Source: Vibrio sp. JPW-9-11-11
GTDB taxonomy: Bacteria > Pseudomonadota > Gammaproteobacteria > Enterobacterales > Vibrionaceae
Assembly (NCBI RefSeq): GCF_013369335.1
Contig: NZ_SZQJ01000004.1
Coordinates: 667,236-731,235 of the forward strand
Direction: 5' to 3'
Length of the DNA: 64,000 nt
Within the stretch, counting starts at the first letter, position 1, and every line of letters begins with the position of its first letter. The translations under genes and the position numbers were made by a program. Of the stretch, positions 52,709 through 60,738 are shown one piece after another. The notes beneath the pieces are model-generated. The model made no database searches, was not told where the DNA came from, and saw only the letters and a program-made list of their open reading frames with translations.

Positions 52709-54775
52709 ATGGAAACGTCGAGCCGACAACGCGCCTCAACGGTGCTATCAACATGGTTTGTAAAGTTTGTTTTTCCCTCTTTTCAAGCGATTAGAGAAGG
52801 GATGGTTTGGTTGATCCCGTGTCTGATGATTTCATCGTTTTGCCTGTTGTTAGCTTGTTTGGGCGAGTTCTTCGTTGGTTATCGCACGGGGTGGGTGAAC
52901 GCGCTCTATGAATTGCATCAGGGGATAGCGTTATTTTTTCCGTACCTGATGACCGCCACCATTTCTTATGTGTTAGCGATGCAATGGCGACTGCCGCGAC
53001 CACCGATCGCTTTGCTCTCTATTTTGTATTTAATCCTCGTGGCGAGGTTAATGCCGGAGGAGCAAACGGTACTCACTTTTCAAATTATTATGGCGATTTT
53101 GACGCCACTCTATGCCATTCCAGTGCTGGCGCACCTGCTGCGCTACTCGACACTGCAGTTAACGAAAATTGATAGTGCAGGGCACATCGTCAAAGAGTCG
53201 CTGAACTTGGTGATGCCTGCTGTGATCACCAGTGCCTTGGTCGTTACGATTAACCTACTGCTGTTTAGTGGAATAAGTGACTTATCATTGTTGTCATTAA
53301 TGCATGTCGATTACGCGAACAGCCCAACGTTATTCGGCATGACGTTTAGTGTGTTGAACTCACTGTTTTGGTTTATCGGGGTTCATGGTTACTATGCGTT
53401 GTTACCTTTGGTCGATTTGCTGCAAGAAGCGAGCAACCTAAACTACTCCACTGTTTTGGCCGGCGGCGAAGGGGTGTATCCGATGAACCTCTCGTTTATG
53501 GGCGCGTTCGTATTTATTGGCGGGAGTGGGGCTACGCTGTCTTTAGTTGTGGCGCTTCTGCTGTTTACTAAGCAAAAAAGCTTAAAGCTAATCGCACTGG
53601 CGAGTATCCCGATTGGGCTGCTTAACATTAACGAAATATTGCTGTTTGGCCTGCCAATTATTTTGAATCCGCGCTTATTTGTGCCTTTTTTGTTGGCACC
53701 AATGGCCAATGTTATCATCAGTATGATGGCGGTCTCTCAGGGCTGGGTGGTGTCGCCAAGTGTATCGGTTCCTTTCAATAGTCCGATCTTCTTCAACGCC
53801 CTCGTTGCGACCGATGGAGACATTGCGGCGGTGTTGCTACAGGCGTTTAATGTCTTGGTTGGTGTAGTGATTTATTATCCAGCGGTGAAAGCCATTGGTC
53901 ATTCTCACGACAAGCAAGCCATCCATATTACTGCACTGGATACCAGTTTTTCGCGCCTTCAAGAAGAAGCGCAGACCTTGAGTGACGACCCAGTTGTTGA
54001 ACTGGCGAGAAAAACGCGCGAAAACCGCGCCATCGAACGTGAGATGGAGCTGCTTAGTCGACGGGATTTCTGCTTAGAGTACCAGCCTCAGGTTTCGCCT
54101 TCTAATCAACAAGTGGTAGGGTGTGAAGCGCTGATTCGTGCCATCAACGACAAGGGTGATAAGCTACAGCCATATCAATTTTTACCTTGGCTGGAAAAAG
54201 CCGGTTTGATGAAAGAGCTAGACTTATGGGTGGTAAAACAGGCGGTCAGTGATGTTGAAAAGATGCAAACACAAGGAGTCTTTATCAATGTCAGTGTTAA
54301 TATTACCCCTGATACTCTGCTTGATGAAGAGAGTCTCACTAAGCTAGAAGCGATGATAGAACCTTATGCACACTATGTCGATATTGAGATAACCGAAGAA
54401 ACCTTGCTTGCAGACACTCAACGTTTGACGCTGGCGCTCAATCGGTTACATCAGTTGGGGGTTAAGTTTCATATCGATGACTTCGGTACGGGCTACTCCT
54501 CGTTGAGCTACCTCAACCAGTTCGATATCGACTGCATCAAAATTGACCGCTCATTTGTCTTAGCGCTTGATTCCGAGAAGGGCCGCCGTGTCTTTAAAAC
54601 TTTATTGGCTATCGCCGATCAACTCGCGATGGAGGTCATCGTTGAAGGTGTAGAAACCGAACAACAGCTAGCTCATATTCCACGCTCGAGCTCGGTGACA
54701 GTTCAAGGCTGGTATTACGCTAAAGCAATGCCCATCGAAGCGTTGATCAACTATTGTAACCGCTCAGCGAGCTAA
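52709..54775 (+). CDS. PTS EIIC (cellobiose/diacetylchitobiose type)-EAL fusion protein
   Basis: Residues about 20-395 form an EIIC permease of the ChbC/CelB type (about ten helices). The sugar-site residues that I recall for ChbC are kept: His226 in WFIGVHGYYAL and Glu309 in LNINEILLFGLPIILNP. A linker (400-450) leads to an EAL domain (about 451-680) with the catalytic CEALIR, SVNIT, DIEITEE, HIDDFGTGYSS, IKIDRSF and EGVETEQQ motifs, so c-di-GMP hydrolysis is likely. There are no EIIA or EIIB genes next to it. It may sense or transport a sugar and change c-di-GMP accordingly. AAGGAG is 11 bases before the ATG. Confidence 0.9.
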   Translation: METSSRQRASTVLSTWFVKFVFPSFQAIREGMVWLIPCLMISSFCLLLACLGEFFVGYRTGWVNALYELHQGIALFFPYLMTATISYVLAMQWRLPRPPIALLSILYLILVARLMPEEQTVLTFQIIMAILTPLYAIPVLAHLLRYSTLQLTKIDSAGHIVKESLNLVMPAVITSALVVTINLLLFSGISDLSLLSLMHVDYANSPTLFGMTFSVLNSLFWFIGVHGYYALLPLVDLLQEASNLNYSTVLAGGEGVYPMNLSFMGAFVFIGGSGATLSLVVALLLFTKQKSLKLIALASIPIGLLNINEILLFGLPIILNPRLFVPFLLAPMANVIISMMAVSQGWVVSPSVSVPFNSPIFFNALVATDGDIAAVLLQAFNVLVGVVIYYPAVKAIGHSHDKQAIHITALDTSFSRLQEEAQTLSDDPVVELARKTRENRAIEREMELLSRRDFCLEYQPQVSPSNQQVVGCEALIRAINDKGDKLQPYQFLPWLEKAGLMKELDLWVVKQAVSDVEKMQTQGVFINVSVNITPDTLLDEESLTKLEAMIEPYAHYVDIEITEETLLADTQRLTLALNRLHQLGVKFHIDDFGTGYSSLSYLNQFDIDCIKIDRSFVLALDSEKGRRVFKTLLAIADQLAMEVIVEGVETEQQLAHIPRSSSVTVQGWYYAKAMPIEALINYCNRSAS

Positions 54776-57135
54776 AATAGCCCCAATTGCGGTTCGCTTA
54801 AAGTCGCAAAATCTAATCCGATAAATGGCAAGATTGCTTCGGCAACGGGTTTCAACTGTTTATCAATGTAGTGCTGATAATCAATTGCACTTTTATGGTA
54901 TTCACGTGGCTCAGGGCCAGACACGGTGATCACATATTCAATACGTCCGCGGTTTTGGTATTGTAGTGGGCGTCCCAATTGAGCGTTGATCTCATCGGCC
55001 ATACGTGCTGCGCGCACTTGAGGTGGAATGTTCTTCTGATAGTCGTGGAGCTTGCGGCGAAGACGCTTTTGATAAATGAGTTTTTCATCAAACTCACCAG
55101 TCTTGGTACGCTCGACAAAATCGCGAATATAGTTACTTGGATCTTTATCGGCGAACACTTTCGCGTATAAAACCTGTTGAAACTCTTGTGCCAGCGGAGT
55201 CCAGTCTGTACGGGCACTCTCTAACCCTTTAAATACGATGCGTTCTTGCTCACCTTCGCCAATTAAGCCCGCGTAGCGCTTTTTAGAACCCGTTTCTTGC
55301 CCGCGAATGGTTGGCATTAAGAATTTGCGATAATGCGTTTCGTATTCCAGCTCAAGGATGGACGTTAAGTTGTATTCTTGTTTAAGGTGCTGCGTCCACC
55401 ATTGGTTAATATGTTCGACCAATTGATTGCCGACTTTGTCAGCCTCTTGTTGACTAAACTGGCCATTTAAAGAGACAAAAGTAGAGTCGGTATCACCGTA
55501 GATTACTTGATAGCCTTTGTCTTCTATCAAGCGTTTGGTTTGTTTCATGATTTCGTGGCCGCGCATGGTGATACTGGAAGCTAAACGCGTATCAAAGAAA
55601 CGACAACCAGAAGAGCCCAAAACACCATAAAACGAGTTCATGATAATTTTGATCGCTTGCGAGAAAGCTGTCTCATTGTTCTTTTTCGCTACATCTCTCG
55701 CCGCCCAGAGGGTCTCGATCATTTGCGGTAAAAAGTGTTTTGTGCGATGAAACTGACCACCACGAAACCCCGCGACAGCTTGGTCGTCACGTTTACCGAT
55801 TTCCAACGTTAACCCTTCGATAAGACCCATAGGATCGATAAGGAAGCTACGAATTATCGAAGGGTACAGGCTCTTAAAATCGAGCACCAACACAGAGTCG
55901 TAAAGATTCGGGATGGAATCCATCACATACCCACCAGGACTTGCGAGCCAGTTCTCTGGTTGCAAGTTTGGTGCAACGTAACCCGCCCGATGAAGCTGCG
56001 GTAGGTAAAGGTTGGTAAATGCGGCGACCGATCCTCCGACACGATCCAGTTCAACGCCGGTTAACCTTGAGCGTTCAATGGAAAACTGGAGTAGGTGTGT
56101 GTGGGCGAAGATCTTGTTCACCAGCACACAATCTTGCAGATTGTATTTCGCTAAAGACGGTTTGTCTTTTTTGAACATCTGGTTAATTTCGTCCATGCGG
56201 TCATGTACGTTGTGGATTTGCTTACCTTCGCCCAGTAACTCTTGGGAAACGGATTCGAGTGACCAGCTACGGAAGTGATAAGTCGCGGTTTTGAGCGTAT
56301 CGATACCATCCATCACGACCCGTCCGGGAATAGAGATAAAACTTTGTTGCGTTGTATTGGAAGTGCGGAAGTAGCTGGTTTGATTCCCGCGGCCGAGATA
56401 TAGTTTTAGTTTGTTCCACTCTGCTCGTTTGTGCAGCAACCTGAAGTCGAAATCAATCACGTTCCAGCCGATGATCACGTCAGGGTCAAACTGCTTAAAC
56501 CAGCGGACCATCGCGAGTAACAGTTCGCGCTCGTCTTTTACCCACTCGATGGGCGTTTCTGCGGGCTGAGATTCGCCAATCATAATGACGCGGCTATCCA
56601 TCGGGCTGTCGAGACCAATCGAATAGAGAATGCCTTTTTCTGAACATTCAATATCAACAGACACCACTTTAAGCTGCGGCGTGTAATCTCCCTGGCGACA
56701 CTTTACGTTTGTGATACGCTGATAACCGTGTCCAGATTGGCGGGTGCCAGTAAACTCGACGCTGCCTTTGATAAATCGCTCCATCAAATATCGGTCGGCC
56801 AAGCGAATGTCGTCTTCAAGTATCAGCAGTTCATGAAGTTTGAGTGCCCGGCTTAGCGCTTGTGCGTCTTTAACCGTTGTACAGTAACACGCGGCCAGCG
56901 GTTCGGAATCAAAGCTATGTAGCGGCAACGGCTTTAGTTCGGCAGGTATCGCCATGTTGGCAATCTGTTCTTCGATGACGGCGATGTCTTGCTGTAAAAC
57001 AAAGAATACAGGCTTTTCGCCCTCGATGATGAGCTGCGCAGGACCTTGCTCGGTCGCGAGCCATAAGTCGATTTGGGTGTTGCCTGACACGTCTCGCGCT
57101 TGGCGAGTCAGGAGAAAGCCTTGGTTAATGGTCAT
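54772..57135 (-). CDS. polB: DNA polymerase II (PolB)
   Basis: This B-family DNA polymerase with 3'-5' exonuclease acts in repair and translesion synthesis. The 787-residue protein aligns with E. coli Pol II (783): exonuclease VSVDIECSE and DVIIGWNVIDFD, polymerase motif A VLDFKSLYPSIIR, motif B IKIIMNSFYGVLGSS and motif C YGDTDSTFV. The C-terminal QLGLF is the beta-clamp-binding peptide. The start at 57135 gives MTINQGFLLTRQARD, the best match to E. coli. Its stop codon overlaps that of the EIIC-EAL gene by four bases. Confidence 0.95.
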   Translation of the reverse strand: MTINQGFLLTRQARDVSGNTQIDLWLATEQGPAQLIIEGEKPVFFVLQQDIAVIEEQIANMAIPAELKPLPLHSFDSEPLAACYCTTVKDAQALSRALKLHELLILEDDIRLADRYLMERFIKGSVEFTGTRQSGHGYQRITNVKCRQGDYTPQLKVVSVDIECSEKGILYSIGLDSPMDSRVIMIGESQPAETPIEWVKDERELLLAMVRWFKQFDPDVIIGWNVIDFDFRLLHKRAEWNKLKLYLGRGNQTSYFRTSNTTQQSFISIPGRVVMDGIDTLKTATYHFRSWSLESVSQELLGEGKQIHNVHDRMDEINQMFKKDKPSLAKYNLQDCVLVNKIFAHTHLLQFSIERSRLTGVELDRVGGSVAAFTNLYLPQLHRAGYVAPNLQPENWLASPGGYVMDSIPNLYDSVLVLDFKSLYPSIIRSFLIDPMGLIEGLTLEIGKRDDQAVAGFRGGQFHRTKHFLPQMIETLWAARDVAKKNNETAFSQAIKIIMNSFYGVLGSSGCRFFDTRLASSITMRGHEIMKQTKRLIEDKGYQVIYGDTDSTFVSLNGQFSQQEADKVGNQLVEHINQWWTQHLKQEYNLTSILELEYETHYRKFLMPTIRGQETGSKKRYAGLIGEGEQERIVFKGLESARTDWTPLAQEFQQVLYAKVFADKDPSNYIRDFVERTKTGEFDEKLIYQKRLRRKLHDYQKNIPPQVRAARMADEINAQLGRPLQYQNRGRIEYVITVSGPEPREYHKSAIDYQHYIDKQLKPVAEAILPFIGLDFATLSEPQLGLF

Positions 57136-57154
57136 CAAAGTACTACTAAATAAA

Positions 57155-57184
57155 AAGCGAAACATCAACGTGATGTTCCGCTTC
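57155..57184 (-). terminator. terminator of the DUF4105 gene
   Basis: The stem aagcggaacatca / tgatgtttcgctt (minus strand, one internal mismatch) is followed by TTTTTA. It lies between the DUF4105 stop and polB on the same strand, so polB probably has its own promoter or depends on read-through. Confidence 0.83.
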
Positions 57185-57205
57185 AGTAGCTTAGCACAAT
57201 GTGAG

Positions 57206-59059
57206 TTAGTAGTAGATATAAGCGGTAATTTTTGCGCTGACGTCTTCTTCTTGCCAGTGTTGGTAGGTTACTTGACTACGCACGGCTAAGTTGCGGTTAA
57301 ATGACCACTGCCAGCTTGCCGTGGCACTGGCGTTTTGGTCGGCTTCGGTACTGAATAAAGAGAGGTATTGTCCTTGAATACCGATGCGGTGTCGGTCACC
57401 CAATTGGTAGAGTATACCTGCTTCAACCCCTGCCCCTGGTACTGCATCGTAGCCGGTGAGTTGACCACCGCTGAGCTCTGCAGAGAACAAACCGTACAAA
57501 TGCAGCCCGTCCGAATTGCCCCACGCTTTACCGAACCCACCTTGTGCAAAGGTACGTCCGGCAAGTTTGTCTTCGTCTGGCCGGCGGTCAAAACCGAGAC
57601 GCACATTCCACGCCGAGCTGTCAAAGATACGGTTTGAAGGGGCCAGGGCCATAGAGTCAACCAAGTAGAAGCGATCGACGCGACTGCTGCCATTGTCATC
57701 AAAACTGAATTGGGTATCCAAAAAGCTGATTTTAGCGCCCGGAATAAATCCAGCTTGAGAATCGAGCAAATCGTGGTACGCCGGGCGCCATTCGAAGGTC
57801 GCTTTGTTGGTGTAATGATCGCTGTACTGGTAACTCAGGCCAATTCTTGCTGACGCGTGCCCTTGCTCAGGAGAAATGCTGGGCTTAGGGACTTGCGAAA
57901 ACGGTGACTCCACCTTGATACGACTACGCTGATACAGCAGCTCGGTTAAACGCTTCGCCGTTGGAGCTCGTTCTAGGCCAGCATCATACAGTTCGAAGTT
58001 TAGCCATTCGTAAGCAAATTCCAAAATGGCTGCGCGTTCAGTGTCAGTGTATTCGTCAGCCGAAGGAAATTGACCTTGCTTCGCCTGCTTGGCGGCTTCG
58101 AATAGGCGCGGGTCGATCTCTTGGCTTTGATGAAGTAGGCGAGTACCGAATGCTTCACGATACTTGGGCTCTTCGAGTAAACCGTTCTTCGCCAGCGTTT
58201 CAACTGTGTCTGATGGAATCGCTTGTAACGGGAAATCGGCAATCAGCGACAAATCATCGCGTGCCAATTCAAGCAGCGCGAGCAACTGATATGAGCAGTT
58301 TTCGTCAAGGAAGTAGTAATCAAACTCAGCGCGTTGCATTTCCCACAGATGAAGCAACACACGATTCACTTCTTGTTCGTTGAGCTTGAGTTTGTACTCC
58401 CAAATGTCTCGTGATTCGATGTCGTTGTACTCGCGTACTTTGCGGTAATACGGCATCACGGTGAAACGCCCCGGATAGCTCCCGACCAAACCTTTGAAAG
58501 CGTAGAGCGCGGCGTTGTCTTGTGTCTCTGGCTCTGCGGCGAAGTTAATCGCAAATGCGACCAGCTCTTTGTGTCTGGTTTGATCTTTTGCATCTACTCG
58601 TAACAGGGTATGGCCAAACATCGAAGACGGGTTATTCATAAACGCGGTTGGAAATACCAGCGTCATGCCGCTAGGGTCAATCACCTCTCGCCACGTTTGC
58701 ATCTCTTCACACTCTAACTTCGCTTCTCGGCCAGCTTTGGACTCCAACCAGGTAAAACGTGCAGGGTATTGGCAACGAGCTTCGTTAGCGGCTAAAGCGT
58801 CACTGCTGTAGAGCGCGGCGACAGTCGCATTGAGTTCGGCAAGTGGTGAGGTCTTACCTTGCGGTGAGAAGAAAAACGCCTCTTTGTCGACACTGCTCTC
58901 ATAGCCAGAAAAGGTATTTGGTAAGTAGTGGCCTAACTTGAGCCAATAAGGGTCACTGGCGAGTTGTTCGGTATCGAAATTTGATTGTGCAACCGTTGGA
59001 GCACTAAAAAGTCCGCCAAGGCTGGCGAGAAGAGGAATACAAAGGGAAGATAGCTTCAT
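57206..59059 (-). CDS. DUF4105 domain-containing secreted / outer-membrane protein
   Basis: The 617-residue protein has a signal peptide (about 1-24, ending TVAQS). The N-terminal half carries the DUF4105 domain (VFPTAFMNNPSSMFGHTLLRVD, then a FDYYFLDENCSYQLLALLE segment) with conserved His and Cys. The C-terminal 230 residues have alternating hydrophobic/aromatic strands ending in KITAYIYY, consistent with an outer-membrane beta-barrel with a C-terminal aromatic residue. Function is unknown, though the His/Cys pattern recalls papain-like NlpC/P60 enzymes. It is monocistronic. Confidence 0.87.
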   Translation of the reverse strand: MKLSSLCIPLLASLGGLFSAPTVAQSNFDTEQLASDPYWLKLGHYLPNTFSGYESSVDKEAFFFSPQGKTSPLAELNATVAALYSSDALAANEARCQYPARFTWLESKAGREAKLECEEMQTWREVIDPSGMTLVFPTAFMNNPSSMFGHTLLRVDAKDQTRHKELVAFAINFAAEPETQDNAALYAFKGLVGSYPGRFTVMPYYRKVREYNDIESRDIWEYKLKLNEQEVNRVLLHLWEMQRAEFDYYFLDENCSYQLLALLELARDDLSLIADFPLQAIPSDTVETLAKNGLLEEPKYREAFGTRLLHQSQEIDPRLFEAAKQAKQGQFPSADEYTDTERAAILEFAYEWLNFELYDAGLERAPTAKRLTELLYQRSRIKVESPFSQVPKPSISPEQGHASARIGLSYQYSDHYTNKATFEWRPAYHDLLDSQAGFIPGAKISFLDTQFSFDDNGSSRVDRFYLVDSMALAPSNRIFDSSAWNVRLGFDRRPDEDKLAGRTFAQGGFGKAWGNSDGLHLYGLFSAELSGGQLTGYDAVPGAGVEAGILYQLGDRHRIGIQGQYLSLFSTEADQNASATASWQWSFNRNLAVRSQVTYQHWQEEDVSAKITAYIYY

Positions 59060-59083
59060 GTAATACTGCTGTTCAATCCGTGA

Positions 59084-59138
59084 GAATAGCTAAGTACTTT
59101 ATAGGTAATTATTTGAATATTAAAGGACTTAGCTATTC
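59084..59138. repeat. perfect 12-bp inverted repeat upstream of the DUF4105 gene
   Basis: GAATAGCTAAGT at 59084-59095 and its exact reverse complement ACTTAGCTATTC at 59127-59138 are separated by 31 bases. It lies 25 to 79 bp before the DUF4105 start (59059) and downstream of the DUF3015 terminator. It could be a pair of operator half-sites, or a long-loop RNA hairpin in the 5' leader. Confidence 0.6.
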
Positions 59139-59154
59139 AAGACGTGGTAGAGAT

Positions 59155-59181
59155 ATAAAAAAGGTGCTCAAAGAGCACCTT
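59155..59181 (-). terminator. terminator of the DUF3015 gene
   Basis: The stem aaggtgctc / gagcacctt is followed on the minus strand by TTTTTTTAT, just past the DUF3015 stop at 59204. Confidence 0.9.
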
Positions 59182-59203
59182 ACGTAGCATTATACCTATT
59201 TAC

Positions 59204-59689
59204 TTAGATCGCGTAAGTCGCAAGAGCGTTGTCGCCAGCAACTAACGTATTCAAGTTAGTAAATACTTCTTGAGAAGTGACGTTTTCAGATTTGAAAACT
59301 TCTGCAAAGTTTTGTTGAGCAAGCTCGTTGAATGCAGACTTATCTGCTTCGTTGATGCCCCAAACTTCAGATAGAGTTGCCAGAGTCTCACCTTCGCCTT
59401 TCGCGATATCGCGAGCTAGGTTATCCATGTTGCCATCGATGAATAGAGCCAGTTTCTGAGATGAGTCGATAGTGCCTGTTCCATCACAACCTAGTGTACC
59501 GAATGTGATACCGAATGTTTGGTTACCAGAAGTACCGTTAGTAGTAGCACCTAGCACTTTAGATACTTTGCCAGACTGACCGTCAAATACCATAGTACCT
59601 AGACCACAACCGATGTCTGAGTCAGCCATTGCAACGTTTGAAAGTGGGAGAGTTGAAGCCAGAGCTGCCACTGCTAGTAGCTTTTTCAT
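59204..59689 (-). CDS. DUF3015 family secreted protein
   Basis: A signal peptide (1-22, cleavage near AMA-DS) is followed by a 139-residue mature protein with the DUF3015 pattern: DIGCGLGTMVFDGQSGKVSK, an N/G/T-rich turn region and a C-terminal helical part. Two cysteines in the mature part (Cys28 and Cys69) may form a disulfide. The function is unknown; the family is common in marine gammaproteobacteria. It is monocistronic with its own terminator. Confidence 0.87.
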   Translation of the reverse strand: MKKLLAVAALASTLPLSNVAMADSDIGCGLGTMVFDGQSGKVSKVLGATTNGTSGNQTFGITFGTLGCDGTGTIDSSQKLALFIDGNMDNLARDIAKGEGETLATLSEVWGINEADKSAFNELAQQNFAEVFKSENVTSQEVFTNLNTLVAGDNALATYAI

Positions 59690-60047
59690 AACAATTCCTT
59701 ATTAAATTTAGTTCTTTGCGAACAGAGAGTTAGCGCACGGTGGAATGTAATATTATTCACACCTTTTTACAATTAAATGAAAACGCTCCGGATTTCAATC
59801 AATATTTGATTGGTTGCACATTAGTGTGCCATTTTTGAGACTGTTCAGTCTTCATTTTTCTATGATATTGATTGAAATGTAATTAAGTAACGTAGGCGCA
59901 GAACTTCAAATAAGTACTTGCTAAAGTTTGCGTTTCAGCACATATTCAGAGGAAGCAATTTTTTCATTTTCAGATAAACTAGGCAGCTATAGCTGTTATC
60001 CACATCGAGTGGGTGCAGAGCCAAAGACAAAGTGTGGAGATACAAGT
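59690..60047. other. divergent region before DUF3015 and varA
   Basis: This 358-base AT-rich region holds the promoters for both genes. A reading frame continuous with varA extends back to 59928 but is not similar to any response regulator N terminus and is not counted as coding. No clear operator was recognised. Confidence 0.5.
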
Positions 60048-60692
60048 TTGATAAATGTTTTCCTTGTAGATGATCACGAGCTGGTTCGCACAGGGATACG
60101 ACGTATTATTGAAGACGTCCGTGGAATGAACGTAGCAGGGGAAGCTGAAAGCGGTGAAGAAGCAGTAAAATGGTGTCGTAATAATCATGCTGACGTCATT
60201 TTGATGGATATGAACATGCCAGGTATTGGGGGATTAGAGGCCACCAAAAAGGTATTGCGTTTTAATCCAGATGTGAAAATTATCGTTTTGACGGTTCATA
60301 CGGAAAATCCGTTTCCAACTAAAGTGATGCAGGCCGGCGCAGCAGGGTATTTAACCAAAGGCGCAGGCCCAGATGAGATGGTCAATGCGATTCGCATGGT
60401 CAACAGCGGACAACGCTACATTTCACCGGAAATTGCTCAACAGATGGCGTTAAGTCAGTTTTCTCCGGCTTCGGAAAATCCATTTGCTGATCTGTCTGAG
60501 CGTGAATTACAAATCATGATGATGATAACCAAAGGTCAAAAAGTAACCGACATCTCCGAGCAGTTGAATTTGAGTCCTAAAACCGTCAACAGTTATCGGT
60601 ACCGTTTGTTCAGTAAGCTGGATATTAGCGGTGATGTTGAGTTAACGCACTTGGCCATTCGTCATGGCATGATTGATACCGAGACTCTGTAG
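60048..60692 (+). CDS. varA: response regulator VarA (UvrY/GacA family)
   Basis: VarA is the response regulator of the VarS/VarA (BarA/UvrY) system that activates CsrB-type sRNAs and thereby affects CsrA, virulence and quorum-sensing circuits. The receiver has VFLVDDHELVRTGIRR, phosphoacceptor Asp54 in VILMDMNMPG and the later TKGA segment; the C-terminal LuxR-type HTH reads LSERELQIMMMITKGQ and LSPKTVNSYRYRLFSKL. The start is a TTG at 60048 behind GGAG (60035-60038), giving INVFLVDDHE as in E. coli UvrY. It is upstream of uvrC as in E. coli. Confidence 0.95.
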   Translation: MINVFLVDDHELVRTGIRRIIEDVRGMNVAGEAESGEEAVKWCRNNHADVILMDMNMPGIGGLEATKKVLRFNPDVKIIVLTVHTENPFPTKVMQAGAAGYLTKGAGPDEMVNAIRMVNSGQRYISPEIAQQMALSQFSPASENPFADLSERELQIMMMITKGQKVTDISEQLNLSPKTVNSYRYRLFSKLDISGDVELTHLAIRHGMIDTETL

Positions 60693-60738
60693 GACATTGA
60701 TACCTTAATGACGTTGTCTACTCGTTAAAGGGATATCT

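Noticed and set aside
54772..54775. The four-base overlap of the polB and EIIC-EAL stop codons as a special signal
   Set aside because: Convergent genes often share stop regions. No hairpin or repeat is present and there is no reason to assign a function.
57286..57702. Long open frames on the same strand within the DUF4105 gene and in several other genes
   Set aside because: They are out-of-frame shadows of strong genes with clear family matches, signal peptides and terminators.
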